Source of the DNA: an uncultured Clostridia bacterium
GTDB lineage: Bacteria > Bacillota > Clostridia > Christensenellales > UBA1242
Direction of reading: 5' to 3'
Assembly (NCBI GenBank): GCA_949949035.1
Contig: CATLHJ010000002.1
Location: 62,001-126,000, forward strand
DNA: 64,000 nucleotides
Shown here in pieces: positions 55,737 to 64,000 of this stretch (position 1 is the first letter of the stretch; each line of letters begins with the position of its first letter). The notes beneath the pieces were generated by a model. It ran no database searches. It was not told the DNA's origin and was given only the letters and a program-made list of their open reading frames with translations. The translations under genes were made by a program, and so were the position numbers.

Positions 55737-56146
55737 ATTTCCAGCCACGACGTTTTTAGGTCTTGGTAAATTCGACATTTTTGGGCTGTGAATTTTAACA
55801 CGCAATAATCGGGGTCGGTTTTTCCTTGGTGGTAAAATATTGTATCGCCAGTTCGCCAAAGAGCGTCTTTGCTGCTTTGGTCGGTCAATACTTGCATAGT
55901 GCCGATCAGCATCACGCCCGTGTAGCGGAACAGCCCACGTCTAAAAAAGTAGATGCACGCTTTCTTGTTCGCTTGGTAGTGTGCAACCCGCAAGGAAGAC
56001 GTATTGGTCGAAAAATAAAAATCATGACCCTTAATTTTTCGCGGAGCAAGCATGGCCTTGACGTTGGGAAAGCCATTTTCGTCGACGGAAGCAATTAACG
56101 CCGTTTTCCGCTTTTTGATAAAGTTAAAAATTTGTTCTTTATTCAT
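55733..56146 (-). CDS. Pyridoxamine 5'-phosphate oxidase-family protein
   Basis: TALIASVDENGFPNVKAMLAPRKIKGHDFYFSTNTSSLRVAHYQANKKACIYF. Confidence 0.8.
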   Translation of the reverse strand: MNKEQIFNFIKKRKTALIASVDENGFPNVKAMLAPRKIKGHDFYFSTNTSSLRVAHYQANKKACIYFFRRGLFRYTGVMLIGTMQVLTDQSSKDALWRTGDTIFYHQGKTDPDYCVLKFTAQKCRIYQDLKTSWLEI

Positions 56147-56972
56147 TTTTCAAAATTCCTTTTTGGGGGTTACGGAAAAAATGTTGCCATAATAGGAATA
56201 AGGCAATCGCCAAGTATGATACGGCAACCGTGATGACAGTTGGTATGGTGAATACGGCCGGAGCAATAAAACAAAAGGCAACACTGCACCAATCGACCAG
56301 AATATGAACGATAATCACCAACCAAAGGTTGTTGGATTTTTTATAAATTACGCCAAAGATAATACCTAATGAGATTGTCCAAACAATACGGCAGGCGATA
56401 GTTAGTGCGTTTTGTCCCAGCATTCCAAAAATGTGACCCAAACCAAATAACAATGACGAAATTATAATGGCAATCAGTGTCGAGTGTTTAGTTTTATGAG
56501 CGATTCTTTCAATGATGTTTAATAACAAGGCACGCACGTATAATTCTTCAATTATGCCTACACCTAGATAATAAATTACGCCCTCAATGATGACTTTTTC
56601 TACGGACGGAGTGTAGTTGTAATAACCAATTAACCCTAGTGAAAAAGCCAGTGCCGAAATTACCAGCAAAACCAGTATAGGTAACCAAAACTTGCGCCAA
56701 CCACTTTGGCAATTGGTTAGCCCCATTGACCGGAAAAGTTGTGGACATAAAAACTTGATAGCAATTAAACCGACCGCAATTACCAGCCATTGGTTAATCA
56801 TAATGGTAAAGATGACTGGGGTTATGTCAGAAACAGTAAAATTAACGAATAAAGCAGCAGGAAAAGCCGTAATGTCCATTACGGTCATACACACGCAAAT
56901 GATACTGGCAAAAATTACTTCTTTGATCGGTAGCGGTGGTTTGGCCGTTGTTGCTTGTGGGGCGGTATCCAT
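56139..56972 (-). CDS. CPBP-family intramembrane metalloprotease
   Basis: GVGIIEELYVRALLLNII (EExxxR) and LLFGLGHIFGML; multi-pass. Confidence 0.8.
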   Translation of the reverse strand: MDTAPQATTAKPPLPIKEVIFASIICVCMTVMDITAFPAALFVNFTVSDITPVIFTIMINQWLVIAVGLIAIKFLCPQLFRSMGLTNCQSGWRKFWLPILVLLVISALAFSLGLIGYYNYTPSVEKVIIEGVIYYLGVGIIEELYVRALLLNIIERIAHKTKHSTLIAIIISSLLFGLGHIFGMLGQNALTIACRIVWTISLGIIFGVIYKKSNNLWLVIIVHILVDWCSVAFCFIAPAVFTIPTVITVAVSYLAIALFLLWQHFFRNPQKGILKNE

Positions 56973-57075
56973 TACTAAATAATTTAGCTTGCCTGCCGCT
57001 ACGTGACAAGCATTTTTTGAAAATAGCACTAATTGCTTGGCGAATTGGTATATTTATTGGTACAATAGGCACAAG

Positions 57076-58152
57076 ATGCAGTATTTATATGATTTGGACT
57101 TGGCGGAATTACAGGCGGCACTGACCGCACACAGTGTCCCGAAATTTCACGCGGGACAAATCTTTACCGCGCTGCACCAAGGCGTGGCAGTCGACGATAT
57201 TACCAATATCAGTAAAGATTTGCGGGCGTGGTTAAGACAAAATTACCGTTGCGGATTACCGACGATTGTGACCGAAAAACGGTCGGTCGACGGCACGAAA
57301 AAGTACCTTTTGTCGTACCAAGATGGTGAACGGACGGACTTAATTGAGTGCGTTCTCTTGACCCAAGATTACGGTAATACGGTTTGTGTGTCGACGCAGG
57401 TCGGTTGCCGTATGGGCTGTCAATTCTGTGCTAGTGGTAAAAACGGGTTAGTGCGTAACTTGACGGCGGGCGAAATTTTGGCGGAAGTAATTTTAGTGAA
57501 CAAACTTAACACTACCGATAAAGGGCGTGGGGTAACCAACATCGTGTTAATGGGGTCAGGGGAACCATTAGATAATTTTGACAACGTGATGCAATTTCTT
57601 GCGTTAGTAACTAGTCCCGATGGAATCAATATCAGTGCTCGTAATATCAGTTTATCGACTTCAGGGTTGGTGCCACAAATCAAAAAGTTTGCGGATTTGG
57701 GTAACCAAGTTAATCTTTGTATTTCTTTGCACGCCCCGAACGACGCTTTGCGTCGGCAAATTATGCCAGTCGCCAAACGTTATACGGTAGCGGAAATTAT
57801 TGACGCTGCGAAGTACTTTTTCCAAAAAACGCACCGACGCGTAATTTTTGAATATTCGTTAATGTTAAAGGACGGGGTGCCATTTAATTGTAATGTGTCC
57901 CAAGCTCGCGAATTAGCGGATTTGGTCCGCGGGTTCCCCGCCCATATCAATTTGATTAATCTAAACCCGTTGCGTTTTACGGCGGGGGCAACTTTGACCC
58001 CACCTAGCCGCCCCGTAGCCAAAGCCTTTATGGACGCGGTAATCAAGAGCGGGGTGTCTTGCACGATGCGCAAAAACAAAGGTGACGATATTGATGGCGC
58101 GTGCGGACAGTTACGCTTGCAACATTTGTCGACTTTACCAAGTCAAAGTTAA
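57076..58152 (+). CDS. rlmN: 23S rRNA (adenine2503-C2)-methyltransferase
   Basis: CVSTQVGCRMGCQFCASGKNGLVRNLTAGEI; NIVLMGSGEPLDNFDNV; CTMRKNKGDDIDGACGQL. Confidence 0.96.
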   Translation: MQYLYDLDLAELQAALTAHSVPKFHAGQIFTALHQGVAVDDITNISKDLRAWLRQNYRCGLPTIVTEKRSVDGTKKYLLSYQDGERTDLIECVLLTQDYGNTVCVSTQVGCRMGCQFCASGKNGLVRNLTAGEILAEVILVNKLNTTDKGRGVTNIVLMGSGEPLDNFDNVMQFLALVTSPDGINISARNISLSTSGLVPQIKKFADLGNQVNLCISLHAPNDALRRQIMPVAKRYTVAEIIDAAKYFFQKTHRRVIFEYSLMLKDGVPFNCNVSQARELADLVRGFPAHINLINLNPLRFTAGATLTPPSRPVAKAFMDAVIKSGVSCTMRKNKGDDIDGACGQLRLQHLSTLPSQS

Positions 58153-58926
58153 GTCCATAATCATCATCGCCACAAAGCCAATTACAAAGCCGATATTACT
58201 CCAACTGCGGTTTTTGGGGTCAATGTCGGGAATTAACTCACCAATAACCACAATTATCATGGCGCCGGCGGCAAAGGTTAATAAGAACGGCAAAGCACTG
58301 CGCACCGCCATGGTGATGAAAAAGCCAATGATGGCGGCTATCGGTTCGACAAGGCCACTGGCTTGTCCCAAAAAGAACGCCTTACCTTTGCGCATGCCGT
58401 CACGGTAGAGCGGTACCGAAACGGCTAACCCATCTGGGAAATTTTGAATACCGATACCTACCGTGATCATGATGGCACTTAACAGGTTACTACCGGCCAG
58501 CCCCATGGCAAAACTGCTAAAACCGACACCGATGGCTAGACCTTCAGGAATGTTGTGCATAGTTACCGTGGTAAAGAGTAAAATGCTGCGTTTTTTGGCG
58601 TTGGCGTGGGGTAGTTTATGATCTAAAATAATGGAAGTTAAGGTAATAAATAGGCCACCGGCCAAAAAACCAAGACTGGGCAGTAACCAACTTATGCCGG
58701 GCCATAATTCACCGGCTAGGTCAATCGCGGGTAAAGTTAACGACCACAACGCCGCCGCCACCATAATTCCGGCACTGACCCCCAACATAATATCCAGAGC
58801 ACGCTTATTAAGTTCTTTATCCTTGAAACAGAAAACTACTGCAGCACCTAGTGTGGTGGCTAGCCAAGCGAAAAACGCCGCCAAGAGCAGGAGAACAACA
58901 GGTGGAATTTGCGCCAAATTGTCCAT
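58135..58926 (-). CDS. ZIP-family metal transporter
   Basis: TVTMHNIPEGLAIGVGFSS, GIQNFPDGLAVSVPL, multi-pass. Confidence 0.88.
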   Translation of the reverse strand: MDNLAQIPPVVLLLLAAFFAWLATTLGAAVVFCFKDKELNKRALDIMLGVSAGIMVAAALWSLTLPAIDLAGELWPGISWLLPSLGFLAGGLFITLTSIILDHKLPHANAKKRSILLFTTVTMHNIPEGLAIGVGFSSFAMGLAGSNLLSAIMITVGIGIQNFPDGLAVSVPLYRDGMRKGKAFFLGQASGLVEPIAAIIGFFITMAVRSALPFLLTFAAGAMIIVVIGELIPDIDPKNRSWSNIGFVIGFVAMMIMDLTLTW

Positions 58927-58999
58927 TATCTTTATCTTATGTTGGAAAATTAGTTTCTGTTTATTGTGCAGTGTGCTATAATCCTTGATAGGGGGTGTA

Positions 59000-59599
59000 A
59001 TGCAGATCTCTATTTCTGTTGAACCATATCTGGGGTTAGACATATCAATATTAACACAATATCTTGATAAAATTGTGCGGCTTAAAGAAAGTCAGGTGCC
59101 TGATTTAAGCGTACACTTCGACTATTTCCGGACGAACGAAGCCGTCTTGCAATTATTGAAAAGTTATGCCGATAAAATTGATATTTATGTCCATTTGATG
59201 GAACCTATGGCGTTAGGAGAGCAGCATTTTAAGGTGGTGTCAATGGATATTGCGCAAAAACCAGCGTTTGGGGATGAGCGGCAAGGCGTAGTCTTGGATT
59301 TAGGCTGTGACGTAACGGGTTACAAAGCCACGATTAAGTCTACTAAATACATTACTATCATGACGGTTAAATGTGGCAAGTCAGGGCAAAACTTTAATGA
59401 ATCGGCGTTGGTTTTGGTGCCACAAATTCGAGCCCTGAACCCGCAGGCGGTAATTACGGTGGATGGTGGGGTTAATGAAACCAACATTTCCTTATTAAAA
59501 AAGGCGGGAGTTGACATAGTAGTGGTCGGTAATTACGCGCGTAAAGCCTACGAAACGGGGACTTTGGCAATATCAATAAATAGGTTGTTGCGTGATTAA
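59000..59599 (+). CDS. Ribulose-phosphate 3-epimerase-like TIM-barrel protein (divergent)
   Basis: DLSVHFDYF, IMTVKCGKSGQNF, ITVDGGVNETNISLLKKAGVDIVVVGNY. Confidence 0.7.
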   Translation: MQISISVEPYLGLDISILTQYLDKIVRLKESQVPDLSVHFDYFRTNEAVLQLLKSYADKIDIYVHLMEPMALGEQHFKVVSMDIAQKPAFGDERQGVVLDLGCDVTGYKATIKSTKYITIMTVKCGKSGQNFNESALVLVPQIRALNPQAVITVDGGVNETNISLLKKAGVDIVVVGNYARKAYETGTLAISINRLLRD

Positions 59600-59623
59600 A
59601 TAGGTTGTGTTATAATCGGTTTT

Positions 59624-59812
59624 ATGAGCAGAGTATGTGATTTATGCGGAAAAGACAAATTAGCGGGTAATACTGTTTCGCACAGTAATCGTCGCGCACC
59701 GAAAAAGAGTGTGCCTAACCTGCAAAAAGAAACCATTGTTTGTGACGATGGTGCCAAAGTAACCTTGAAGGTTTGTACCAAGTGCAAAAAAACATTGAAT
59801 AAAATTGGGTGA
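59624..59812 (+). CDS. rpmB: 50S ribosomal protein L28
   Basis: CDLCGKDKLAGNTVSHSNRRAPKKSVPNLQ. Confidence 0.95.
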   Translation: MSRVCDLCGKDKLAGNTVSHSNRRAPKKSVPNLQKETIVCDDGAKVTLKVCTKCKKTLNKIG

Positions 59813-59818
59813 TCAGGC

Positions 59819-60160
59819 ATGGCGCTTAATACCTCTAATTTATACGGTAATATAGCGATTTCACGTAAAGCAATCCGCTTTGTAGCGGGGATTGCTGCTT
59901 TAGAGTGCTATGGCGTATGGGGAGTTGGCGATAAACGCGTGGTGCGTAATCCTGCCAGTGAATTCCGCATAAAAAACGGTGTTCGGGTGTGGGTTAGTAA
60001 AAACAAAGTGGGTATTTATATTGATCTGCTTTTGTGTTTTGGCGTACCGATTGACGCGATTATTACTTCGGTGCGTAATGCTATTAAGTACAAAGTAGAA
60101 AATTTCAGCGGAATGGAAGTTCTTTTTGTGGACATCCGCGTAATGGGTATTCGTAAATAA
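59819..60160 (+). CDS. Asp23/Gls24 (YloU-like) protein
   Basis: GNIAISRKAIRFVAGIAALECYGVWGV...VYIDLLLCFGVPI-like core; between rpmB and DAK2 gene. Confidence 0.8.
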   Translation: MALNTSNLYGNIAISRKAIRFVAGIAALECYGVWGVGDKRVVRNPASEFRIKNGVRVWVSKNKVGIYIDLLLCFGVPIDAIITSVRNAIKYKVENFSGMEVLFVDIRVMGIRK

Positions 60161-60173
60161 AAGGAAAATTGAA

Positions 60174-61913
60174 ATGAGCAATACTAAAACAACAGCAAAA
60201 ACAACTAAAAATACCAGTGCCAAAACAACCACGGTTAAAGAAAACCCTGTGGTGGCCAAAAAGGTAACGGCTATTACCACCTTAAACGGTGGCACTTTGA
60301 AAAAAATGTTTATTGGCGCGTACAATTTGTTGGATAAAAACAAAAATTTTATTAACAGTTTGAATGTTTTCCCGGTACCAGATGGTGATACCGGTTTGAA
60401 CATGAGTTTAACTTTGCGTTCGGCGATTACCGAAGTGGAAAATATTAACACAAACAATATGGTGGAATTAACCGAAGGTATTGCTCGCGGGGCTTTGAAG
60501 GGTGCCCGTGGTAACAGTGGTGTTATTACCAGTCAGATTTTGAAAGGTATGATGTCGGTTTTTAGCAAAGGTAATAATGATAACAAAATTACTACCAAAA
60601 TTTTTGCCCAAGCGATGACTGAAGGTGCCAAAACTGCGTATTCGGCGGTAACTTTACCCAAAGAAGGTACCATTTTAACGGTCATTCGGGTGATGGCGGA
60701 AGAAGCCGAAAAAATTGCGCGCAACACCGCAGATTTTATTGTTTTTATGCAAAAAGTTATTGATGCGGGTGAACTGATTTTGTCCAAAACTCCCGAGATG
60801 TTGCCCGTGTTGAAAAAAGCCGGTGTGGTTGATGCGGGTGGTCGCGGGGTTATCACCATTTTTATGGGTTGCTTGGCGACTTTGCAGGGCAATTTAGAGT
60901 TAATGGAATTAAAAAATGACAAGGATATGACCGTTTTCCGTGATACGGCGGATGAAGTTGCCGAAATTGATGATATCAGTGAAATCGAATTTGCTTATTG
61001 CACCGAATTTTTTGTGGTTAACATGAAAAAAACTACCACCACCGCCAGTATTGATAAGTTCCGCACCCGTTTAATGGCGTTGGGTGACAGCGTAATCTGT
61101 GTCGGTGACTTGAACATGATTAAAGTGCATGTACATACGAACACCCCGAACTTGGCGTTGGGGGCGGCGTTGGAGTTGGGTGAAATTACCAAAATTAAGA
61201 TTGAAAACATGTTGGAACAAAATCGTGAACTGCGTAACAGCCGTAATATTCCCGATAAGGAACAAGGTATGGTAATGGTGGCTACGGGTGAAGGTATTCG
61301 CGCTTTATTACGCGATTTGGGTGTCGATTTTGTCATCAAGGGTGGTCAAACCAGTAACCCCAGTGCGGAAGAAATTGCTACGGCGTGTGATCGAGTGCAT
61401 GCGAAAAACATTTTTGTTTTCCCGAATAACAAAAACATTGTCTTGGCGGCAATGAATGCCCAATCTCTAACCAAGAAAAACATCGTGATTATTCCCACCA
61501 GCAGTGTTTGTGAAGGTATTTCCGCGGCGATTGCATTCTCGCCCGATTGTACGATTGAAGAAAATACGCAAACGTTTTTAACGACGATTAAAGCCGTGGT
61601 TTCGGCGTCCGTGACTTACGCGGTGCGTGATACAAAAATGGATAACTTGGACATTAAGAAAGGTGACATTATCGGTTTGGACGAAAAAGCAATTATCGCC
61701 AAGGGTAAAAATCCCGCCGAAGTTGCAGTTAAATTATGCGATAAATTGGTCAATGAAACTACGGGTTCAATCACTTTGTATTATGGTGAAGACGTTAAAG
61801 AGAACGAGGCCGAAGCCGTTGGCGAAAGAATTCAAAACAAGTATCCAGCAACGGACGTAACGGTGGTTAACGGCGGCCAAAATATCTACTACTACTTGAT
61901 CGCTATTGAATAA
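60174..61913 (+). CDS. DAK2-domain (YloV/FakA-like) protein with Lys/Thr-rich N-terminus
   Basis: NSLNVFPVPDGDTGLNMSLTLRSA, ARGALKGARGNSGVITSQILKGM, VVDAGGRGV. Confidence 0.9.
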   Translation: MSNTKTTAKTTKNTSAKTTTVKENPVVAKKVTAITTLNGGTLKKMFIGAYNLLDKNKNFINSLNVFPVPDGDTGLNMSLTLRSAITEVENINTNNMVELTEGIARGALKGARGNSGVITSQILKGMMSVFSKGNNDNKITTKIFAQAMTEGAKTAYSAVTLPKEGTILTVIRVMAEEAEKIARNTADFIVFMQKVIDAGELILSKTPEMLPVLKKAGVVDAGGRGVITIFMGCLATLQGNLELMELKNDKDMTVFRDTADEVAEIDDISEIEFAYCTEFFVVNMKKTTTTASIDKFRTRLMALGDSVICVGDLNMIKVHVHTNTPNLALGAALELGEITKIKIENMLEQNRELRNSRNIPDKEQGMVMVATGEGIRALLRDLGVDFVIKGGQTSNPSAEEIATACDRVHAKNIFVFPNNKNIVLAAMNAQSLTKKNIVIIPTSSVCEGISAAIAFSPDCTIEENTQTFLTTIKAVVSASVTYAVRDTKMDNLDIKKGDIIGLDEKAIIAKGKNPAEVAVKLCDKLVNETTGSITLYYGEDVKENEAEAVGERIQNKYPATDVTVVNGGQNIYYYLIAIE

Positions 61914-61960
61914 GCCAATTTTTGACAAATTTTATCAAACTTTGCTTCATAGAGTTGGCT

Positions 61961-63445
61961 ATGAAGCAATTTTTAACGCAACTAAAAATTGGCGACCAGA
62001 CTGTCGCCGTCAGTGGTCTTTATCACAACAGTAAACAGGTACGTTCACAAGGTCTATTTTTTGCTTTGTCGGGTGCTACTTATGTTGAAGAGGCGGTAGC
62101 CAACGGGGCTACGGTCGTAGTTACCGAAGTTGGTATTTTCGTGCCGGCCTCGGTGACGCACGTGGTAGTTGACGATGTCCGCGCCACGATGGCTTTGGTT
62201 AGTAAACAGTTTTACGGTAATGTGGTTGACCAAATGCGCATTACGGCTGTGGTCGGTACGAACGGTAAGACAACCACATCATACATTATGCGCCACATTT
62301 TAGAAATGGCAACGGGCAAAAACGTCGGGCTAATTGGTACTACGGGAATTTATGGTGCGGGTCGCGAATGGGACGGCGTTAATACTTTAACCACGCCTGA
62401 TCCCATCGAATTACACCAAGCCTTGGCGGCCATGTACCACAATGGCGTGCGTGATGTAGTGATGGAAGTTTCCGCCCACGCGATTTATTACCGCAAGGTC
62501 GCGGGTATCAATTTTGCGGGAGTGATTTTTACCAATATTACCCAAGACCATTTAGATTTTTTTCAAACATTCGAGCATTACAAAAATACTAAAATTTTGT
62601 TTTTTCGTGAACTTACTGCGGGCATAGTAGTCATTAACGCTGATGACCAGTATGGTTTAGCGGTCGCCGATGCGGTACGAGGCAAGCCGTTAGTTAAGGC
62701 CATTTCTTATTCTTTACAACAAGACACTATCGTCGGTACGGAACAATGGGCGTTCGTTGATCAAGTTAAATTGTCGGTTACGGGCAGTGATTTTCGGTTA
62801 AGCAAAGTCGGTGCTTGCCACATGGCTATGCCCGGTTTGTACAATGTTTATAATGGTGTGGCGGCGGCCTTGTTGGCTAATGCTTATGGCATAGCGTGGG
62901 ATTTGGTCCAAGAAGCCTTACGCACCGTACCGTCCGTACCGGGGCGGTTTAACACTTACGATATTAAAGGCGTTACTGCTATTATTGACTACGCGCATAC
63001 GCCCGATGGGTTAGAAAAATTGTTAACTAACGCCAAAGCCTTGTTGCCGTCTAAAGCTCATTTGACCGTAGTTTTCGGCTGTGGTGGTGATCGTGATCGT
63101 GGGAAGCGTCCGTTGATGGGGAAAATTGCTGCCCAAATTGCCGACCGTGTAGTGTTGACCAGCGACAACCCGCGTACCGAAGAACCAGATGCGATTATTG
63201 ACGAAATTGAACGCGGTATTATTACCATGGACGTAGCCCATTTAACTGCTAGTTTGGCGGGTGAGCCGCGCAATTGTGTTCGTTTTGTTGACCGTACGCA
63301 GGCCATAAACTACGCGATTGAGCACGCCGATGCGGGCGACATCGTGGTTATCGCGGGTAAAGGACACGAAAATTATTTGGATATTAAGGGCCAAAAAATT
63401 CCGTATATGGACCGCAAAGTGTTAGATAATATTTTACGGGGGTAA
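61961..63445 (+). CDS. murE: UDP-N-acetylmuramyl-tripeptide synthetase (meso-DAP-type DNPR motif)
   Basis: VVGTNGKTTTSYIM, DYAHTPDGLEKLL, TSDNPRTEEP. Confidence 0.95.
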   Translation: MKQFLTQLKIGDQTVAVSGLYHNSKQVRSQGLFFALSGATYVEEAVANGATVVVTEVGIFVPASVTHVVVDDVRATMALVSKQFYGNVVDQMRITAVVGTNGKTTTSYIMRHILEMATGKNVGLIGTTGIYGAGREWDGVNTLTTPDPIELHQALAAMYHNGVRDVVMEVSAHAIYYRKVAGINFAGVIFTNITQDHLDFFQTFEHYKNTKILFFRELTAGIVVINADDQYGLAVADAVRGKPLVKAISYSLQQDTIVGTEQWAFVDQVKLSVTGSDFRLSKVGACHMAMPGLYNVYNGVAAALLANAYGIAWDLVQEALRTVPSVPGRFNTYDIKGVTAIIDYAHTPDGLEKLLTNAKALLPSKAHLTVVFGCGGDRDRGKRPLMGKIAAQIADRVVLTSDNPRTEEPDAIIDEIERGIITMDVAHLTASLAGEPRNCVRFVDRTQAINYAIEHADAGDIVVIAGKGHENYLDIKGQKIPYMDRKVLDNILRG

Positions 63446-63450
63446 GTGCC

Positions 63451-64000
63451 GTGGTCGTAAAAACTGATTTGTGGCTGGTATTATTGTCATTTGTTTTGGC
63501 GTTATTGTGTGGTTTTATTTTTGTACCATTGTTGCGGCGTTTGAAAGCAGGACAGTCAATTTTACGCTATGTTGAGTTACACGCCACAAAATCGGGAACA
63601 CCGACTATGGGTGGGCTGATTTTTATTGTGCCAATTATTGGGGTGGCGGTTGTGTTAGTCGATTGGCAAACACCATTAAGCATCATGTTGTTGGTGGCCA
63701 GTTTAGGGTACGGCTTGGTTGGCTTCTTGGACGACTTCTTAAAAATTAAACATCACCAAAATTTGGGTTTACGCGCTTACCAAAAAATTATTGGTCAATT
63801 AGGAATTGCACTGTTGGTGGCGTGGTTTTACACCCGCAGTAACCCGACGGGCGAAATTTGGGTGCCGTTTGTCAACTGCTTTTGGCAAATTGGCGGCGTA
63901 GGTATTTTTGCGTTGACCTTATTGATTTTGGTAGCAACCACCAATGCCGTTAACTTAACCGACGGGTTGGATGGCTTGGCGGGCAGTACCAGTTTGGTTT
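63451..64000 (+). CDS. mraY: Phospho-N-acetylmuramoyl-pentapeptide transferase (truncated by window end), GTG start
   Basis: LELHATKSGTPTMGGLIF-like stretch, GFLDDFLKI, NLTDGLDGLAG read from nucleotides. Confidence 0.92.
   Translation, partial: MVVKTDLWLVLLSFVLALLCGFIFVPLLRRLKAGQSILRYVELHATKSGTPTMGGLIFIVPIIGVAVVLVDWQTPLSIMLLVASLGYGLVGFLDDFLKIKHHQNLGLRAYQKIIGQLGIALLVAWFYTRSNPTGEIWVPFVNCFWQIGGVGIFALTLLILVATTNAVNLTDGLDGLAGSTSLV

Overview
The window is mostly chromosomal, from a DAP-type, Bacillota-like bacterium (genetic code 11; TGA is used as a stop, e.g. pheT). Housekeeping blocks: recD2-pheS-pheT; truncated rimP-nusA-ylxR; recX-acpS-dnaG-rpoD; rpoZ-priA-ftsW; def/fmt/rlmN; rpe-like-rpmB-asp23-dak2; murE-mraY. 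RNA genes: tmRNA plus tRNA-Met(CAT), tRNA-Leu(CAA) and tRNA-Ser(CGA). An AT-rich accessory island lies directly downstream of the tmRNA gene (about 8.56-19.7 kb). It carries a large serine recombinase whose 3' end runs antisense into ssrA, a tyrosine recombinase, an EcoRI-type adenine methyltransferase with a DUF262-HNH protein, and a second cluster of HNH nuclease, dual-GHKL ATPase/histidine kinase, receiver-domain protein and m5C methyltransferase. The strongest candidate for something new is a perfect 23-bp inverted repeat (11659-11681 / 11793-11815). It starts 6 nt after the tyrosine recombinase stop codon and flanks a 111-bp segment with a good sigma-70-like promoter that currently points away from the methyltransferase, so it looks like an invertible, phase-variable promoter for a restriction module. 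Other notable signals: a G15 tract forming the spacer of a promoter; a recurrent promoter geometry with the -10 box ending 5-9 nt before the ATG (leaderless mRNAs) at many core genes; a CIRCE-like operator at hsp20; unusual fusions (M19 dipeptidase + M14 carboxypeptidase; nucleotidase + nucleoside hydrolase); a divergent DAC-domain protein; and lineage-specific paralogs, one with a Y/Q/N-rich prion-like insert and one with a degenerate catalytic triad. All calls come from reading the sequence and supplied translations; no database search was run.
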